Assembly (NCBI RefSeq): GCF_028712165.1
Contig: NZ_JAQTQR010000024.1
Coordinates: 1-34,573 of the forward strand
Direction of reading: 5' to 3'
Source: Sulfuricurvum sp.
Lineage (GTDB): Bacteria; Campylobacterota; Campylobacteria; Campylobacterales; Sulfurimonadaceae
DNA length: 34,573 nucleotides
The notes beneath the pieces were generated by a model, which was not told where the DNA came from, did not search any database, and saw only the letters and a program-made list of their open reading frames with translations. Shown here piece by piece: positions 17,121 through 25,745 of this stretch (positions within the stretch are counted from its first letter, which is position 1; each line of letters opens with the position of its first letter). The translations under genes were made by a program, and so were the position numbers.

Positions 17121-19519
17121 TTTTCCTCCTAAATGAACGTATCTTATTGCTCCTGATTTTATTATTTTCCGCAATTGTTCTATCCCTCTATTTCGCATAT
17201 AAAATTAAATATCTCCAAAAAGAATGTGATCGTTTGACGAAAGAGACAAAAGAGGAAGCAAAAATCTTATTTTTGCAATCACGTAATGCATCAATGGGTG
17301 AAACGGTCGGAAATATTGCTCACCAATGGAAACAGCCTCTCAATGCTATAGGATCGATTCAAAACAGTATTAAGGCGGCACTGATTTTTCAGGGGGAAAT
17401 TTCAAAAGAGAAGCTTTTGTACTCAGTTGATACCAGTTTCAAATTAATACAGCATTTAGGTGAAACGATTGATACATTTTATAGCTTTTTGTCGCAGCGA
17501 AAGAATGAAAGTACGAGCTTTTTAATCGCTGATGAACTGGAAAAAGTACGAAAAATCACTGAATACTCTTTTGAAAACAGCCGTATCAAATTAAACTTTG
17601 AATTGGATGTCAACCCACTGATTCAGGGTAATCCAAATGAATTTATCCATGCAATATTAAATCTGATTCTCAATGCAAAAGATGCATTTGATGATACGTC
17701 TTACGATTCTGCCGCAATTACCCTAAATGTAAAGGGAAGAGAAAAAACGTGTATTATCACGGTCTCTGATAATGCGGGAGGTATCCGGTTAAACCCGTTG
17801 GAAATGATATTTGATCTGCATATTACGACAAAGCCTGAAGGTTCAGGACTCGGTCTTTACATGACAAAAAATATTATCGAAAAACGATTTGGAGGTACTA
17901 TTGCTGTCGTAAACAGTAACGGTGGTGCTTGTTTTACGATTGTTTTACCATACTCACAGAATAGTGTAAATCCCTTTGACCCGGAAACATCTGACGAAAA
18001 ACTGACATTGGAACGGATCAAACAACTGACGCATAAAATCATTGAATTAGAAGAGATGGAAAAAACTCTTAAAAAATGGGCAGAAATTTTTGAACATGCG
18101 CAATGGGGAATCGTCATCGGCACGGTAGAAGATCAGACCTTTGGAGTGATGAATTCCGCATTTGCCAGAATGCACGGTTACAGTGTCAAAGAGTTGAGAG
18201 GCAAAAAAATTGCATCTGTATTTGCACCTGAATGCATTGAAGATATGCAGCACGCTATGCAAATCACACACAACAAGGGATATTACTCTTTTGAGTCGAT
18301 CCACATTCGTAAAGACGGCTCACGATTTCCGGTAGCGATAGAACTTATAGCTGTTAAAGACGAGCAAGGTAATGTTCAGTACCGAATCGCGAATATCTGG
18401 GATATAACTGAGAAAAAAGCAGCTGAAGAGAGACTGCTACTCAAACGTTTTGCACTTGATCATATAAAAGATGCCGTATTCCTGATTGATGAGAATTCGA
18501 TGTTTCATTATGTCAATGAGGGGGCTTGTCAGTCTTTGGGCTATAGCAAAGAAGAACTTCTTACAATGGGAGTGATTCACATTGATCCGAACTGTCCGAT
18601 AGAGTGGTGGAGAGAACATTGGAAAGATATTCAAGAACAGGGAACGACCCTTGGGGTAACAGAATACAAACGAAGCGATGGAACACTATATCCGATCGAA
18701 GTAAGTTCAAATTACTTTGAATACGACGGTGTCGGATACAGTCTCGCTATCTCACGTGATATTACTGAACGGAAAAGTACCGAAGAGGCATTACGACAGA
18801 GTGAAGAAGCTTTCCGGGCAATGGTTGAAAACTCTCCTGATGTGATTATGCGATATGATTTAGAGGGTCGGCGTACCTACGCAAACCCGATGGCACAGAT
18901 ACTTATAGGCAAACCACTCGAAGATATACTCGGTAAAACGCCTGCGGAATATTCACCGTTACCTGTTCTCAAAGAATTTCAACAACTGTTTGAACGTGTC
19001 ATTTCTGAGGGTAAAGAGTATGAGTTAGAAAGTCCATATCGTACTGCGGATGGAGAAATTCGTTTCGGAAGCCAGCGTATCGTACCCGAGTTTGATAATG
19101 AAGGCAAAGTAGCCGGGGTTATGGTTATAGGACGGGATATTACAGAACGAAAGAATGCGGAAAAACAATTGAAATTACTCGAAACCGCTATCAATCATGC
19201 GAGCGATGCGGTGTATATTTTAGGAGATGATCGTACTGTCCGTTACGTTAGTGATACTGCTTGTCGAATGTTGGGATATACCCAAAATGAGCTGATGGGC
19301 ATGAAGATAGAAGAGATTGATGTTTATTTATCCGTGGATAAGATTGATACTATGATTGAAGATTTACGTATGGTGAATGATATGGTTTTTGAGACAAAAC
19401 ATAGAGCTAAAGACGGGCATATTTTGGATGTGGAGATTAACGTAACCACATTTGAGTATGACGGTATACCTTTAAAAATATCAATTGTTAAAGATATCAG
19501 TGGACGAAACGTAGTTTAA
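17117..19519 (+). CDS. Histidine kinase with N-terminal core and four C-terminal PAS domains
   Basis: The product has 800 residues. One membrane helix (about 8-28) and a short coiled coil are followed directly by the kinase core: H69 in MGETVGNIAHQWKQPLNA, the N box NLILNAKDAFDD, G1 SDNAGGI, and G2 EGSGLGLYMTKNI. Everything after about residue 290 is sensory: a coiled coil, then PAS domains at about 318-435, 444-560, 565-680 and 688-798, each ending in a D-I-[TS]-x-[KR] motif. There is no receiver, HPt, GGDEF or second kinase after them, which reverses the usual PAS-then-kinase order. The core is complete, so activity is expected; the cognate regulator is the overlapping upstream gene. PAS ligands are unknown. 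PAS1 is very similar to the PAS of the next gene. Confidence 0.92.
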   Translation: MIFLLNERILLLLILLFSAIVLSLYFAYKIKYLQKECDRLTKETKEEAKILFLQSRNASMGETVGNIAHQWKQPLNAIGSIQNSIKAALIFQGEISKEKLLYSVDTSFKLIQHLGETIDTFYSFLSQRKNESTSFLIADELEKVRKITEYSFENSRIKLNFELDVNPLIQGNPNEFIHAILNLILNAKDAFDDTSYDSAAITLNVKGREKTCIITVSDNAGGIRLNPLEMIFDLHITTKPEGSGLGLYMTKNIIEKRFGGTIAVVNSNGGACFTIVLPYSQNSVNPFDPETSDEKLTLERIKQLTHKIIELEEMEKTLKKWAEIFEHAQWGIVIGTVEDQTFGVMNSAFARMHGYSVKELRGKKIASVFAPECIEDMQHAMQITHNKGYYSFESIHIRKDGSRFPVAIELIAVKDEQGNVQYRIANIWDITEKKAAEERLLLKRFALDHIKDAVFLIDENSMFHYVNEGACQSLGYSKEELLTMGVIHIDPNCPIEWWREHWKDIQEQGTTLGVTEYKRSDGTLYPIEVSSNYFEYDGVGYSLAISRDITERKSTEEALRQSEEAFRAMVENSPDVIMRYDLEGRRTYANPMAQILIGKPLEDILGKTPAEYSPLPVLKEFQQLFERVISEGKEYELESPYRTADGEIRFGSQRIVPEFDNEGKVAGVMVIGRDITERKNAEKQLKLLETAINHASDAVYILGDDRTVRYVSDTACRMLGYTQNELMGMKIEEIDVYLSVDKIDTMIEDLRMVNDMVFETKHRAKDGHILDVEINVTTFEYDGIPLKISIVKDISGRNVV

Positions 19520-19542
19520 TAGGGATAAAACAGTTTCATCGT

Positions 19543-19590
19543 CATGAGTAAAACATGACTGATACGTGACTGATGCCGTGATACTATAAT
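19543..19590 (+). promoter_or_regulatory. Tandem 11-bp TGA repeats plus -10 box before the PAS-GGDEF-EAL gene
   Basis: CATGAGTAAAA (19543-19553), CATGACTGATA (19554-19564) and CGTGACTGATG (19565-19575) follow each other in 11-base steps, with a weaker fourth copy CCGTGATACTA (19576-19586) running into TATAAT at 19585-19590. The TGACTGAT core is exactly repeated at 19556 and 19567. The layout fits a binding site for an OmpR/PhoB-type regulator. The promoter would start transcription about 40 bases before the ATG at 19638. Confidence 0.45.
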
Positions 19591-19637
19591 GAGATGAATA
19601 ACTCTGTACTTTCTCTATTTATCGTTAGATATTTTCT

Positions 19638-21320
19638 ATGTCGATAATTGAACCCCAAATGGAAAAATTAAAATACATTTTCGATAATGCAAAAGTAGGT
19701 ATCGCGATTTGCAATGCCGAGGATAACACCTTGGAAATGGTGAATCCTGCTTTTGCACATATTCACGGATATGAGCCACATGAACTTATCGGAATATCAC
19801 CTGCAGAAGTATTTGGTCCGGAATGCATGTTAAAATTGGAAACACATGAAATTCTTTTGGCTTGCGGAATGAATGATATTTCATTTGAAACGAATCATAT
19901 TAAAAAAGACGGCTCTCCTGTACCTGTTTCTGTCCATATTACAGTGATCAAAGATAAAAATGGAGTTGTAAAACATCGGATTGCAAATATTCAAGATATC
20001 ACAGAACGAAAAACGGTTGAAAAAAAAATAGAATTTATGGCGCATCATGATGCGCTTACGAGTTTGCCGAATCGTATCCTTGCAAAAGATAGGACGGAAA
20101 ATCTAATTTCCCAAGCAAATCATAACGGCTCAAAAGTAGCACTTCTCTTTATTGATCTTGACGGATTTAAATCGATTAATGATTCTTTAGGACATTCCGT
20201 CGGAGATGAGGTCCTAAAAATGGTCGCATTGCGCTTGATGGAAGATAAAAACCCTAACGATATTATCAGCAGACAAGGCGGAGATGAATTTCTTTATATC
20301 GTATCGATCAAAACATTGAATGAAATCATTTCTATAGTCAATAAACTTCTCAAGAAATTTGAAAAATCATTTTATGTCAAAAATCATGCTTTTAATACTT
20401 CAGCATCCATCGGAATAGCACTCTATCCTGACGATGGCGATTCTTTTGACATATTGCTTCAAAATGCTGATACTGCGATGTATGAAGCTAAAGAACACGG
20501 TAAAAATACCTACTGTTTTTACACTCAACAAATGAATTTGAATTTGATTGAACAACTGAAAATCCAAAATGACCTCAAAAACGCTTTGCAAAACAATGAA
20601 TTGGTACTGCATTTCCAACCACAAATCAATTTAGCGGATAATAAGATTATCGGGGCTGAAGCGCTGATCCGCTGGCAACATCCTGAACTAGGGATAATTA
20701 TGCCAATGGAATTTATTCCAATCGCAGAATCCAGAGGTTTAATTATTCAAATAGGGCAGTGGGTAATTGAAGAGTCATGCCGTCAAGCTGCAATTTGGCA
20801 ACAAAACGGAATAGATATCGTAATGGCAATTAACATTTCAGCGATGCAATTTTTACGCGGTAATCTAGAAAGTATAATTCGCAATGCACTCCAGATGAAC
20901 AAACTCAATCCTAAACAGCTTGAGCTCGAACTTACGGAGTCAATCATGATGCATAATACTGAAATTACATTACAATGCGTACGTAACCTAAAAGCCCTCG
21001 GCATTCAGCTTTCTCTGGATGATTTTGGTACCGGATATTCGAGTCTGGCATATCTAAAACGTTTTGCTGTTGATAAACTTAAGATTGATCAGTCATTTGT
21101 TCGTGATATTTTAAAAGATCGTGAGGATGCAACGATTGTCAAGACTATTATTCAAATGGCAAAAAATCTTAACTTAAAAACGATTGCGGAGGGAGTTGAG
21201 GATGCCAATGTCCTTGCTGTAATCGACGCATACGGGTGCGATGCGGTGCAAGGGTACCATTTCGCCAAACCGATGGGGGTATCCGAATTTGAAAAATATT
21301 ATAGGGAGAGAAAAATTTAA
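19638..21320 (+). CDS. PAS-GGDEF-EAL c-di-GMP turnover protein
   Basis: The product has 560 residues and no membrane helix, so it is cytosolic. PAS spans about 8-125, GGDEF about 135-290, and EAL about 310-555. The cyclase signature GGDEF is intact at residues 213-217, but the usual inhibitory RxxD site five residues before it reads NPND, so product inhibition is probably lost. The EAL domain keeps E341-A-L, the Asn in INISAMQF, the Glu in LELTESIM, DDFGTGYSSL, the Lys in KLKIDQSF, the Glu in IAEGVED and the Gln in AVQGYHF, so phosphodiesterase activity is expected. It may be bifunctional, controlled by its PAS. No strong ribosome-binding site; an internal ATG at 19659 is possible. Confidence 0.93.
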   Translation: MSIIEPQMEKLKYIFDNAKVGIAICNAEDNTLEMVNPAFAHIHGYEPHELIGISPAEVFGPECMLKLETHEILLACGMNDISFETNHIKKDGSPVPVSVHITVIKDKNGVVKHRIANIQDITERKTVEKKIEFMAHHDALTSLPNRILAKDRTENLISQANHNGSKVALLFIDLDGFKSINDSLGHSVGDEVLKMVALRLMEDKNPNDIISRQGGDEFLYIVSIKTLNEIISIVNKLLKKFEKSFYVKNHAFNTSASIGIALYPDDGDSFDILLQNADTAMYEAKEHGKNTYCFYTQQMNLNLIEQLKIQNDLKNALQNNELVLHFQPQINLADNKIIGAEALIRWQHPELGIIMPMEFIPIAESRGLIIQIGQWVIEESCRQAAIWQQNGIDIVMAINISAMQFLRGNLESIIRNALQMNKLNPKQLELELTESIMMHNTEITLQCVRNLKALGIQLSLDDFGTGYSSLAYLKRFAVDKLKIDQSFVRDILKDREDATIVKTIIQMAKNLNLKTIAEGVEDANVLAVIDAYGCDAVQGYHFAKPMGVSEFEKYYRERKI

Positions 21321-21363
21321 ATTATAGATAACTCTAAAAAGCTCCCCTTTACCCTCGAGACAC

Positions 21364-21369
21364 TATAAT
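21364..21369 (+). promoter_or_regulatory. Probable -10 box of dnaE
   Basis: TATAAT 29 bases before the dnaE ATG, in the 78-base gap after the PAS-GGDEF-EAL gene. No convincing -35 hexamer lies 16-18 bases upstream. It suggests that dnaE is transcribed from its own promoter. Confidence 0.45.
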
Positions 21370-21398
21370 CTATTTACTTTTTTTCAAGGCATTTTTTC

Positions 21399-24300
21399 AT
21401 GAGCACAGTCCCTCCGTTTACCCATCTGCATCTTCATACCGAATACTCCCTTCTCGACGGCGCGAACAAAATTTCTGCATTGGCGGCGCGAGTCAAAGAG
21501 CTGGGGATGACCTCGGTAGCGATGAGCGATCACGGGAATATGTTCGGAGCGATTGATTTTTATCAGCAGATGCGCGGAGCCGGACTCAAACCGATTATCG
21601 GTATGGAAGCCTACATCCATAACGGTGAAGATTTGGGCGATAAAACGATCAAACAGCGTTTTCACGTTTGTTTGTTTGCTAAAAACGAAGCAGGTTATAA
21701 AAACCTGATGTATCTCTCTTCCCAAGCCTATATCAACGGCTTTTACTACTTCCCGCGTATTAACAAACAGCTCCTTCGCGAGAACTCTGAGGGGATCATT
21801 TGCACCTCTGCGTGTTTGCAGGGTGAGATAAACTGGCACCTCAATACGAACAGCGAACGTAACGTTAAAAACGGGGCGTTAGGGTACGACGAAGCCAAAC
21901 GGATCGCGTTGGAGTACAAAGAGATATTCGGGGACGATTTTTACATGGAGATCATGCGTCACGGGATTGCCGATCAGCTCTTTATCGATGAGCAGGTGAT
22001 CAAAATCTCTCAAGAGACGGGGATTAAGCTCGTTGCGACCAACGATACCCACTACACCTATGCAGGTGATGCGCAGTATCACGAAGCGTTCATGTGTATC
22101 GGGATGAATAAACTCTACGATGATCCCAAGCGTATGCGCCACTCCGTCCATGAGTTTTACATCAAATCCCCTGAGCAGATGGCACGGCTGTTTGCCGATA
22201 TCCCCGAAGCGCTCTATAACACTCAGGAGATCGTCGATAAATGTCAGCTGGAACTGAAACTCGGGAATCCGACTCCGCCGAACTTTAAATTTACCACTGA
22301 ATACGCCCTCGAAGAAGGGTTGAATATCGAAGAAGATTCCGAATACTTTATCCACCGATGTCGTATCGGGCTGGACATGCGTCTTGAACATGTCCCTGCT
22401 GAACGTCATCAGGAGTATCGTGAGCGCCTAGAGTTCGAGATGCAGGTAATCAACCAGATGAAATTCCCCGGCTATATGCTCATCGTTTGGGATTTCGTCC
22501 GCGAAGCGAAACGGATGGGGATTGCGGTAGGACCGGGACGCGGATCGGCGGCGGGAAGTCTCGTTGCCTACTCTTTGGAGATTACGGATATCGACCCGAT
22601 GAAATACGATTTGCTTTTTGAGCGTTTTCTCAATCCGGAACGGGTATCGATGCCCGATATCGATATGGACTTTATGCAGGCTCGTCGCGGCGAGATCATC
22701 GACTACGTCGTCCGTAAATACGGGCGTGAGCAGGTAGCGCAGATCATCACTTTCGGTTCGCTGTTAGCCAAAGGGGTCATTCGCGACGTTGCACGTGTTT
22801 TAGAGATGCCGCTCTCCCAAGCCGACATGATGGCTAAACTGATCCCAGATGAGCTGGGAATCACCCTTAACGGTAAAACCAAAGGGGGAGAATTCAAACC
22901 CGGAGCTTTCCAAAAAGAACCGAAGATACAAGAGCTGATTGAAAGCGATGCGGCAGCAATGCGTGTATGGGAATTCAGTAAAAAACTAGAAGGACTCAAA
23001 CGCAATGCCGGGATGCACGCGGCGGGGGTTGTTATCTCCAACGAACCGCTCTGGAAGAAAACGCCGATCTACAAACCCTCCGGCGAGGAGACATTCGTCA
23101 CCCAGTACTCACTCAACTATCTCGAAGATATCGACCTGATCAAATTCGACTTCTTGGGACTTAAAACACTCGATGTTATCGATAACGCGATCAAACTGAT
23201 CAAAAAGCGTTACGACGTGGATGTCAATTGGCACAAAATCGATGAGAATGATCCGAAAGTTTATGAGATTATCCAAAGCGGCGATACGATCGGGATGTTC
23301 CAGATTGAGAGTTCGGGGATGCAGGATTTGAACAAGCGGCTTAAGCCCAGCGTGTTCGAGGATTTGATTGCGGTACTCGCTCTCTATCGTCCGGGGCCGA
23401 TGGAATCGGGAATGTTGGATGATTTTATCGAACGTAAACACGGTCGTCAAGCGATTACCTATGTATTTCCGGCACTAGAGTCGATCCTAAAACCGACCTA
23501 CGGAGTCATTGTTTACCAAGAGCAGGTTATGCAGATCGTACAAACGATCGGGGGGATGAGTCTCGGCGGGGCGGATATCGTTCGCCGTGCGATGGGTAAG
23601 AAAAAACTCGAAGAGATGCAAAAATACAACCGTGAGTTTAGTGAAGGGGCTCAAAAGCAGGGGCTGGATTATCAAAAAGCCTCAGAACTCTTCGACCTGA
23701 TCGAAAAATTCGCCGGATACGGGTTCAACAAATCCCACTCTGCGGCGTATGCGATGGTCACGTTCCAAACCGCGTGGCTCAAAACCTACTATCCTCAGGA
23801 ATTTATGGCGGCACTTTTGACGTCGGAGAAAGACAACACGGATAAAGTCGTCAAATACATCGATGAAGCCAAACGGATGAAAATCTTCCTCGGTGCTCCC
23901 GACATCAACCACTCACAGCTCGAGTTTTCTGCGATCAACAAAGACGATCAGGATCAGATTCTCTTCGGTCTCGGAGCGATCAAAGGGGTCGGAGAAGCAG
24001 CCGTTGAATCGATCCTCGAAGCCAGAACCGAGGGTGAGTTCAAAGACATTCAGGATTTCATCAACCGCATCGAACCTCAAAAAGTGAACAAGCGGGTGAT
24101 CGAGTGTATCATCAAAGCAGGGGGGCTGGATCATTTCGGCTTTTCACGACGTGCCCTTTTGGAGCAGGTCGAAACCCTTGTAGAGACGGCAAAAAAAGGC
24201 TCATCTTTGAAAAAAGATGCCCAATTCAGCCTCTTCGGAGATGACGAAGAGGTGACGGCAGTAGAGCTTACCCTCAAAAATATGGACGAATTTGATCTTA

Positions 24301-24932
24301 AAACCCTCCTCGATTTTGAGAAAGATACCCTCGGGTTTTATGTCTCCGGTCATCCGCTCGATAATTTCCGTGATCAAATCGATGCCATCAACTACACCCT
24401 CTCTTCCGAGGTTGAAAATATCGAGGATGGTTCCACTGCCATCTTCATCGGTAAGGTCGAAACGATCACCAAAAAAATGTCGAAAAAAGGGTCGCAATTC
24501 GGACTCGTAAGCCTCATGGATTTCCACGGCAATATCGAGGTGATGCTCTTTAGCGACAAGCTCGAAGAGCTGGAGAAAATGGACTTGGACGAACCGATCG
24601 CGTTCAAGGTAAAAGTGACTCACACTGAAATGTTCACCCGTATCAGTGTCAGCAAGATCATGACCCTCGCAGAGGCGAAAAAAGAGGCGAAAAAGGTCGA
24701 GACGAAAATCGTCGAAGCACCGCAGGAGCCGTTACTGCTCCGTATCCGTCTCAGTGAAAATCTCGAATCGCTCGAAAAACTTTACACCCTAGTACGCCGT
24801 CATCCGGGACGCCGTCCGATCAAGCTTACAATCGTCTCAAAACTGTGTGATGTTGTGATCGACTCGGCGATACGTGTGGATAACAAGGTAATTGAAGAAT
24901 TAAGTGCGCTAGAAGATGTGGATGTAGTTTAA
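21399..24932 (+). CDS. dnaE: DNA polymerase III alpha subunit
   Basis: This is the catalytic subunit of the replicative DNA polymerase, at 1177 residues close to the usual length. The N-terminal PHP domain has THLHLHTEYSLLDGANKI and AMSDHGNMFG. The palm follows, with VGPGRGSAAGSLVAYSLEIT, the catalytic aspartates in MPDIDMDFM (about residues 418-426) and FDFLGLKTLDV (about 582). The fingers contain ALYRPGPMESGMLDDFIERKHG, IVYQEQVMQI and GYGFNKSHSAAYA. The helix-hairpin-helix region (about 860-930) and the OB fold (about 1000-1075, TAIFIGKVETITKKMSKKGS) are present, so the gene is complete. It acts with beta clamp and the tau complex. Ribosome-binding site is weak (AAGG). Large antisense frames inside it are shadows of its codon bias. 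Confidence 0.98.
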   Translation: MSTVPPFTHLHLHTEYSLLDGANKISALAARVKELGMTSVAMSDHGNMFGAIDFYQQMRGAGLKPIIGMEAYIHNGEDLGDKTIKQRFHVCLFAKNEAGYKNLMYLSSQAYINGFYYFPRINKQLLRENSEGIICTSACLQGEINWHLNTNSERNVKNGALGYDEAKRIALEYKEIFGDDFYMEIMRHGIADQLFIDEQVIKISQETGIKLVATNDTHYTYAGDAQYHEAFMCIGMNKLYDDPKRMRHSVHEFYIKSPEQMARLFADIPEALYNTQEIVDKCQLELKLGNPTPPNFKFTTEYALEEGLNIEEDSEYFIHRCRIGLDMRLEHVPAERHQEYRERLEFEMQVINQMKFPGYMLIVWDFVREAKRMGIAVGPGRGSAAGSLVAYSLEITDIDPMKYDLLFERFLNPERVSMPDIDMDFMQARRGEIIDYVVRKYGREQVAQIITFGSLLAKGVIRDVARVLEMPLSQADMMAKLIPDELGITLNGKTKGGEFKPGAFQKEPKIQELIESDAAAMRVWEFSKKLEGLKRNAGMHAAGVVISNEPLWKKTPIYKPSGEETFVTQYSLNYLEDIDLIKFDFLGLKTLDVIDNAIKLIKKRYDVDVNWHKIDENDPKVYEIIQSGDTIGMFQIESSGMQDLNKRLKPSVFEDLIAVLALYRPGPMESGMLDDFIERKHGRQAITYVFPALESILKPTYGVIVYQEQVMQIVQTIGGMSLGGADIVRRAMGKKKLEEMQKYNREFSEGAQKQGLDYQKASELFDLIEKFAGYGFNKSHSAAYAMVTFQTAWLKTYYPQEFMAALLTSEKDNTDKVVKYIDEAKRMKIFLGAPDINHSQLEFSAINKDDQDQILFGLGAIKGVGEAAVESILEARTEGEFKDIQDFINRIEPQKVNKRVIECIIKAGGLDHFGFSRRALLEQVETLVETAKKGSSLKKDAQFSLFGDDEEVTAVELTLKNMDEFDLKTLLDFEKDTLGFYVSGHPLDNFRDQIDAINYTLSSEVENIEDGSTAIFIGKVETITKKMSKKGSQFGLVSLMDFHGNIEVMLFSDKLEELEKMDLDEPIAFKVKVTHTEMFTRISVSKIMTLAEAKKEAKKVETKIVEAPQEPLLLRIRLSENLESLEKLYTLVRRHPGRRPIKLTIVSKLCDVVIDSAIRVDNKVIEELSALEDVDVV

Positions 24933-24946
24933 ATACTATACTTCTT

Positions 24947-24975
24947 GCATTATAAAAGTAAAAAGCTTATAATGC
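24947..24975. terminator. Perfect 9-bp inverted repeat after dnaE
   Basis: GCATTATAA (24947-24955) and TTATAATGC (24967-24975) are perfect complements around an 11-base loop, 14 bases after the dnaE stop. A T-run follows only at 24985-24990, so terminator activity would be weak. The right arm contains TATAAT and the left arm its mirror, so the site could equally be the promoter of the lipoprotein gene or an operator. The choice is open. Confidence 0.4.
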
Positions 24976-25003
24976 TTAATATTGTTTTTTGTAGGGGAAT
25001 CTC

Positions 25004-25411
25004 GTGTCAATTTCAAAAATGTTATTTATCTTTTCCACTTTATTTATCTTAGTTGGTTGTGCCACACCTTATCAGCCTTTTGAACTGTTTGGGAGAGGTG
25101 GTTATAGTGAAAAACAAAATGACGATGGTACATTTCAAGTGGCTTTTTATGGTAATCATGTAACGGGAATGGAAACAATTACGTCCTTATTACAATATCG
25201 ATCTGCAGAATTAACAGTGTCGAATGGGTATGACTATTATGAAGTTATTAATAGTAATGGACATATCCCATTGAATCAATTTGGAGGATTTAGATCTTCT
25301 CAACAAGTAATTAAAATGTATAAAGGTTCACCTCAAACTTCTTCACCTAATATTTTTGTAGCAAAAAAAGTTCTGCAAGATTTTGGACCATATGTATCGC
25401 AGCAGAAATAG
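25004..25411 (+). CDS. Small lipoprotein of the CC0125/CC1285 type
   Basis: The product has 135 residues. The start is GTG at 25004, supported by AGGGGA six to ten bases upstream. The signal sequence ends in the lipobox LVGC, so C19 is the lipidated residue. Conserved-looking elements after it, TPYQP, GRGGYSEKQNDDGTFQVAFYGN and a helix with YRSAELTVSNGYDYYEV, match the pattern of the CC0125/CC1285 lipoprotein family, recalled from memory; function of that family is unknown. The anchor sequence has no Asp at +2, compatible with transfer to the outer membrane if the organism follows that rule. It stands alone between dnaE and the toxin-antitoxin pair. Confidence 0.75.
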   Translation: MSISKMLFIFSTLFILVGCATPYQPFELFGRGGYSEKQNDDGTFQVAFYGNHVTGMETITSLLQYRSAELTVSNGYDYYEVINSNGHIPLNQFGGFRSSQQVIKMYKGSPQTSSPNIFVAKKVLQDFGPYVSQQK

Positions 25412-25450
25412 GGCAAATTAATATTCAACATGGATGGATAAGTATCCGGT

Positions 25451-25486
25451 TTGACAAAGCGTACGCTTTTGGGTACGATTTGTACA
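25451..25486 (+). promoter_or_regulatory. yefM-yoeB promoter with three GTAC operator cores
   Basis: TTGACA at 25451-25456 and TACGAT at 25474-25479 are separated by exactly 17 bases. A perfect 12-bp palindrome, AAGCGTACGCTT (25457-25468), fills the spacer. GTAC recurs at 25473-25476, centred 12 bases from the first, and as TGTACA at 25481-25486. YefM of E. coli binds TGTACA-type palindromes centred 12 bases apart, so these are likely operators for autorepression. AGGAG at 25489-25493 is the ribosome-binding site. Confidence 0.7.
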
Positions 25487-25499
25487 TAAGGAGCTAACT

Positions 25500-25745
25500 A
25501 TGACCAAAGTTATCACAGCCAGTCAAGCTCGATCAGACATCTACAATCTCATCGATGAGACGGCACAGAGCCACGAACCGATCATTATCACGGGCAAACG
25601 CCATAATGCCGTTATGGTCTCCCAAGAGGACTGGAAAGCGATAGAAGAGACGTTATACCTCATTTCTATCCCAAACATGGCACAATCGATTACCGAAGCT
25701 ATGAATGCACCCGACAGCGAATTTAGCGAATCGGTCGAATGGTAG
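25500..25745 (+). CDS. yefM: YefM/Phd-family antitoxin
   Basis: The product has 81 residues. The N-terminal MTKVITASQARSDIYNLIDE and IIITGKRHNAVMVSQEDWKAIEETLYL are the standard YefM/Phd DNA-binding fold; the C-terminal 25 residues, acidic and flexible, should wrap the toxin. It overlaps the toxin gene by seven bases, as usual for this pair, which favours excess antitoxin. It should repress its own promoter, which has clear palindromic sites. Chromosomal modules like this typically modulate translation under stress or stabilise nearby DNA. Confidence 0.93.
   Translation: MTKVITASQARSDIYNLIDETAQSHEPIIITGKRHNAVMVSQEDWKAIEETLYLISIPNMAQSITEAMNAPDSEFSESVEW

Noticed and set aside
21879-22409. 176-codon minus-strand frame inside dnaE
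   Set aside because: It lies fully antisense to a certain gene, has no recognisable domain and shows the Phe/His/Arg/Asp-rich composition of a codon-bias shadow. Other long antisense frames in dnaE are rejected likewise.
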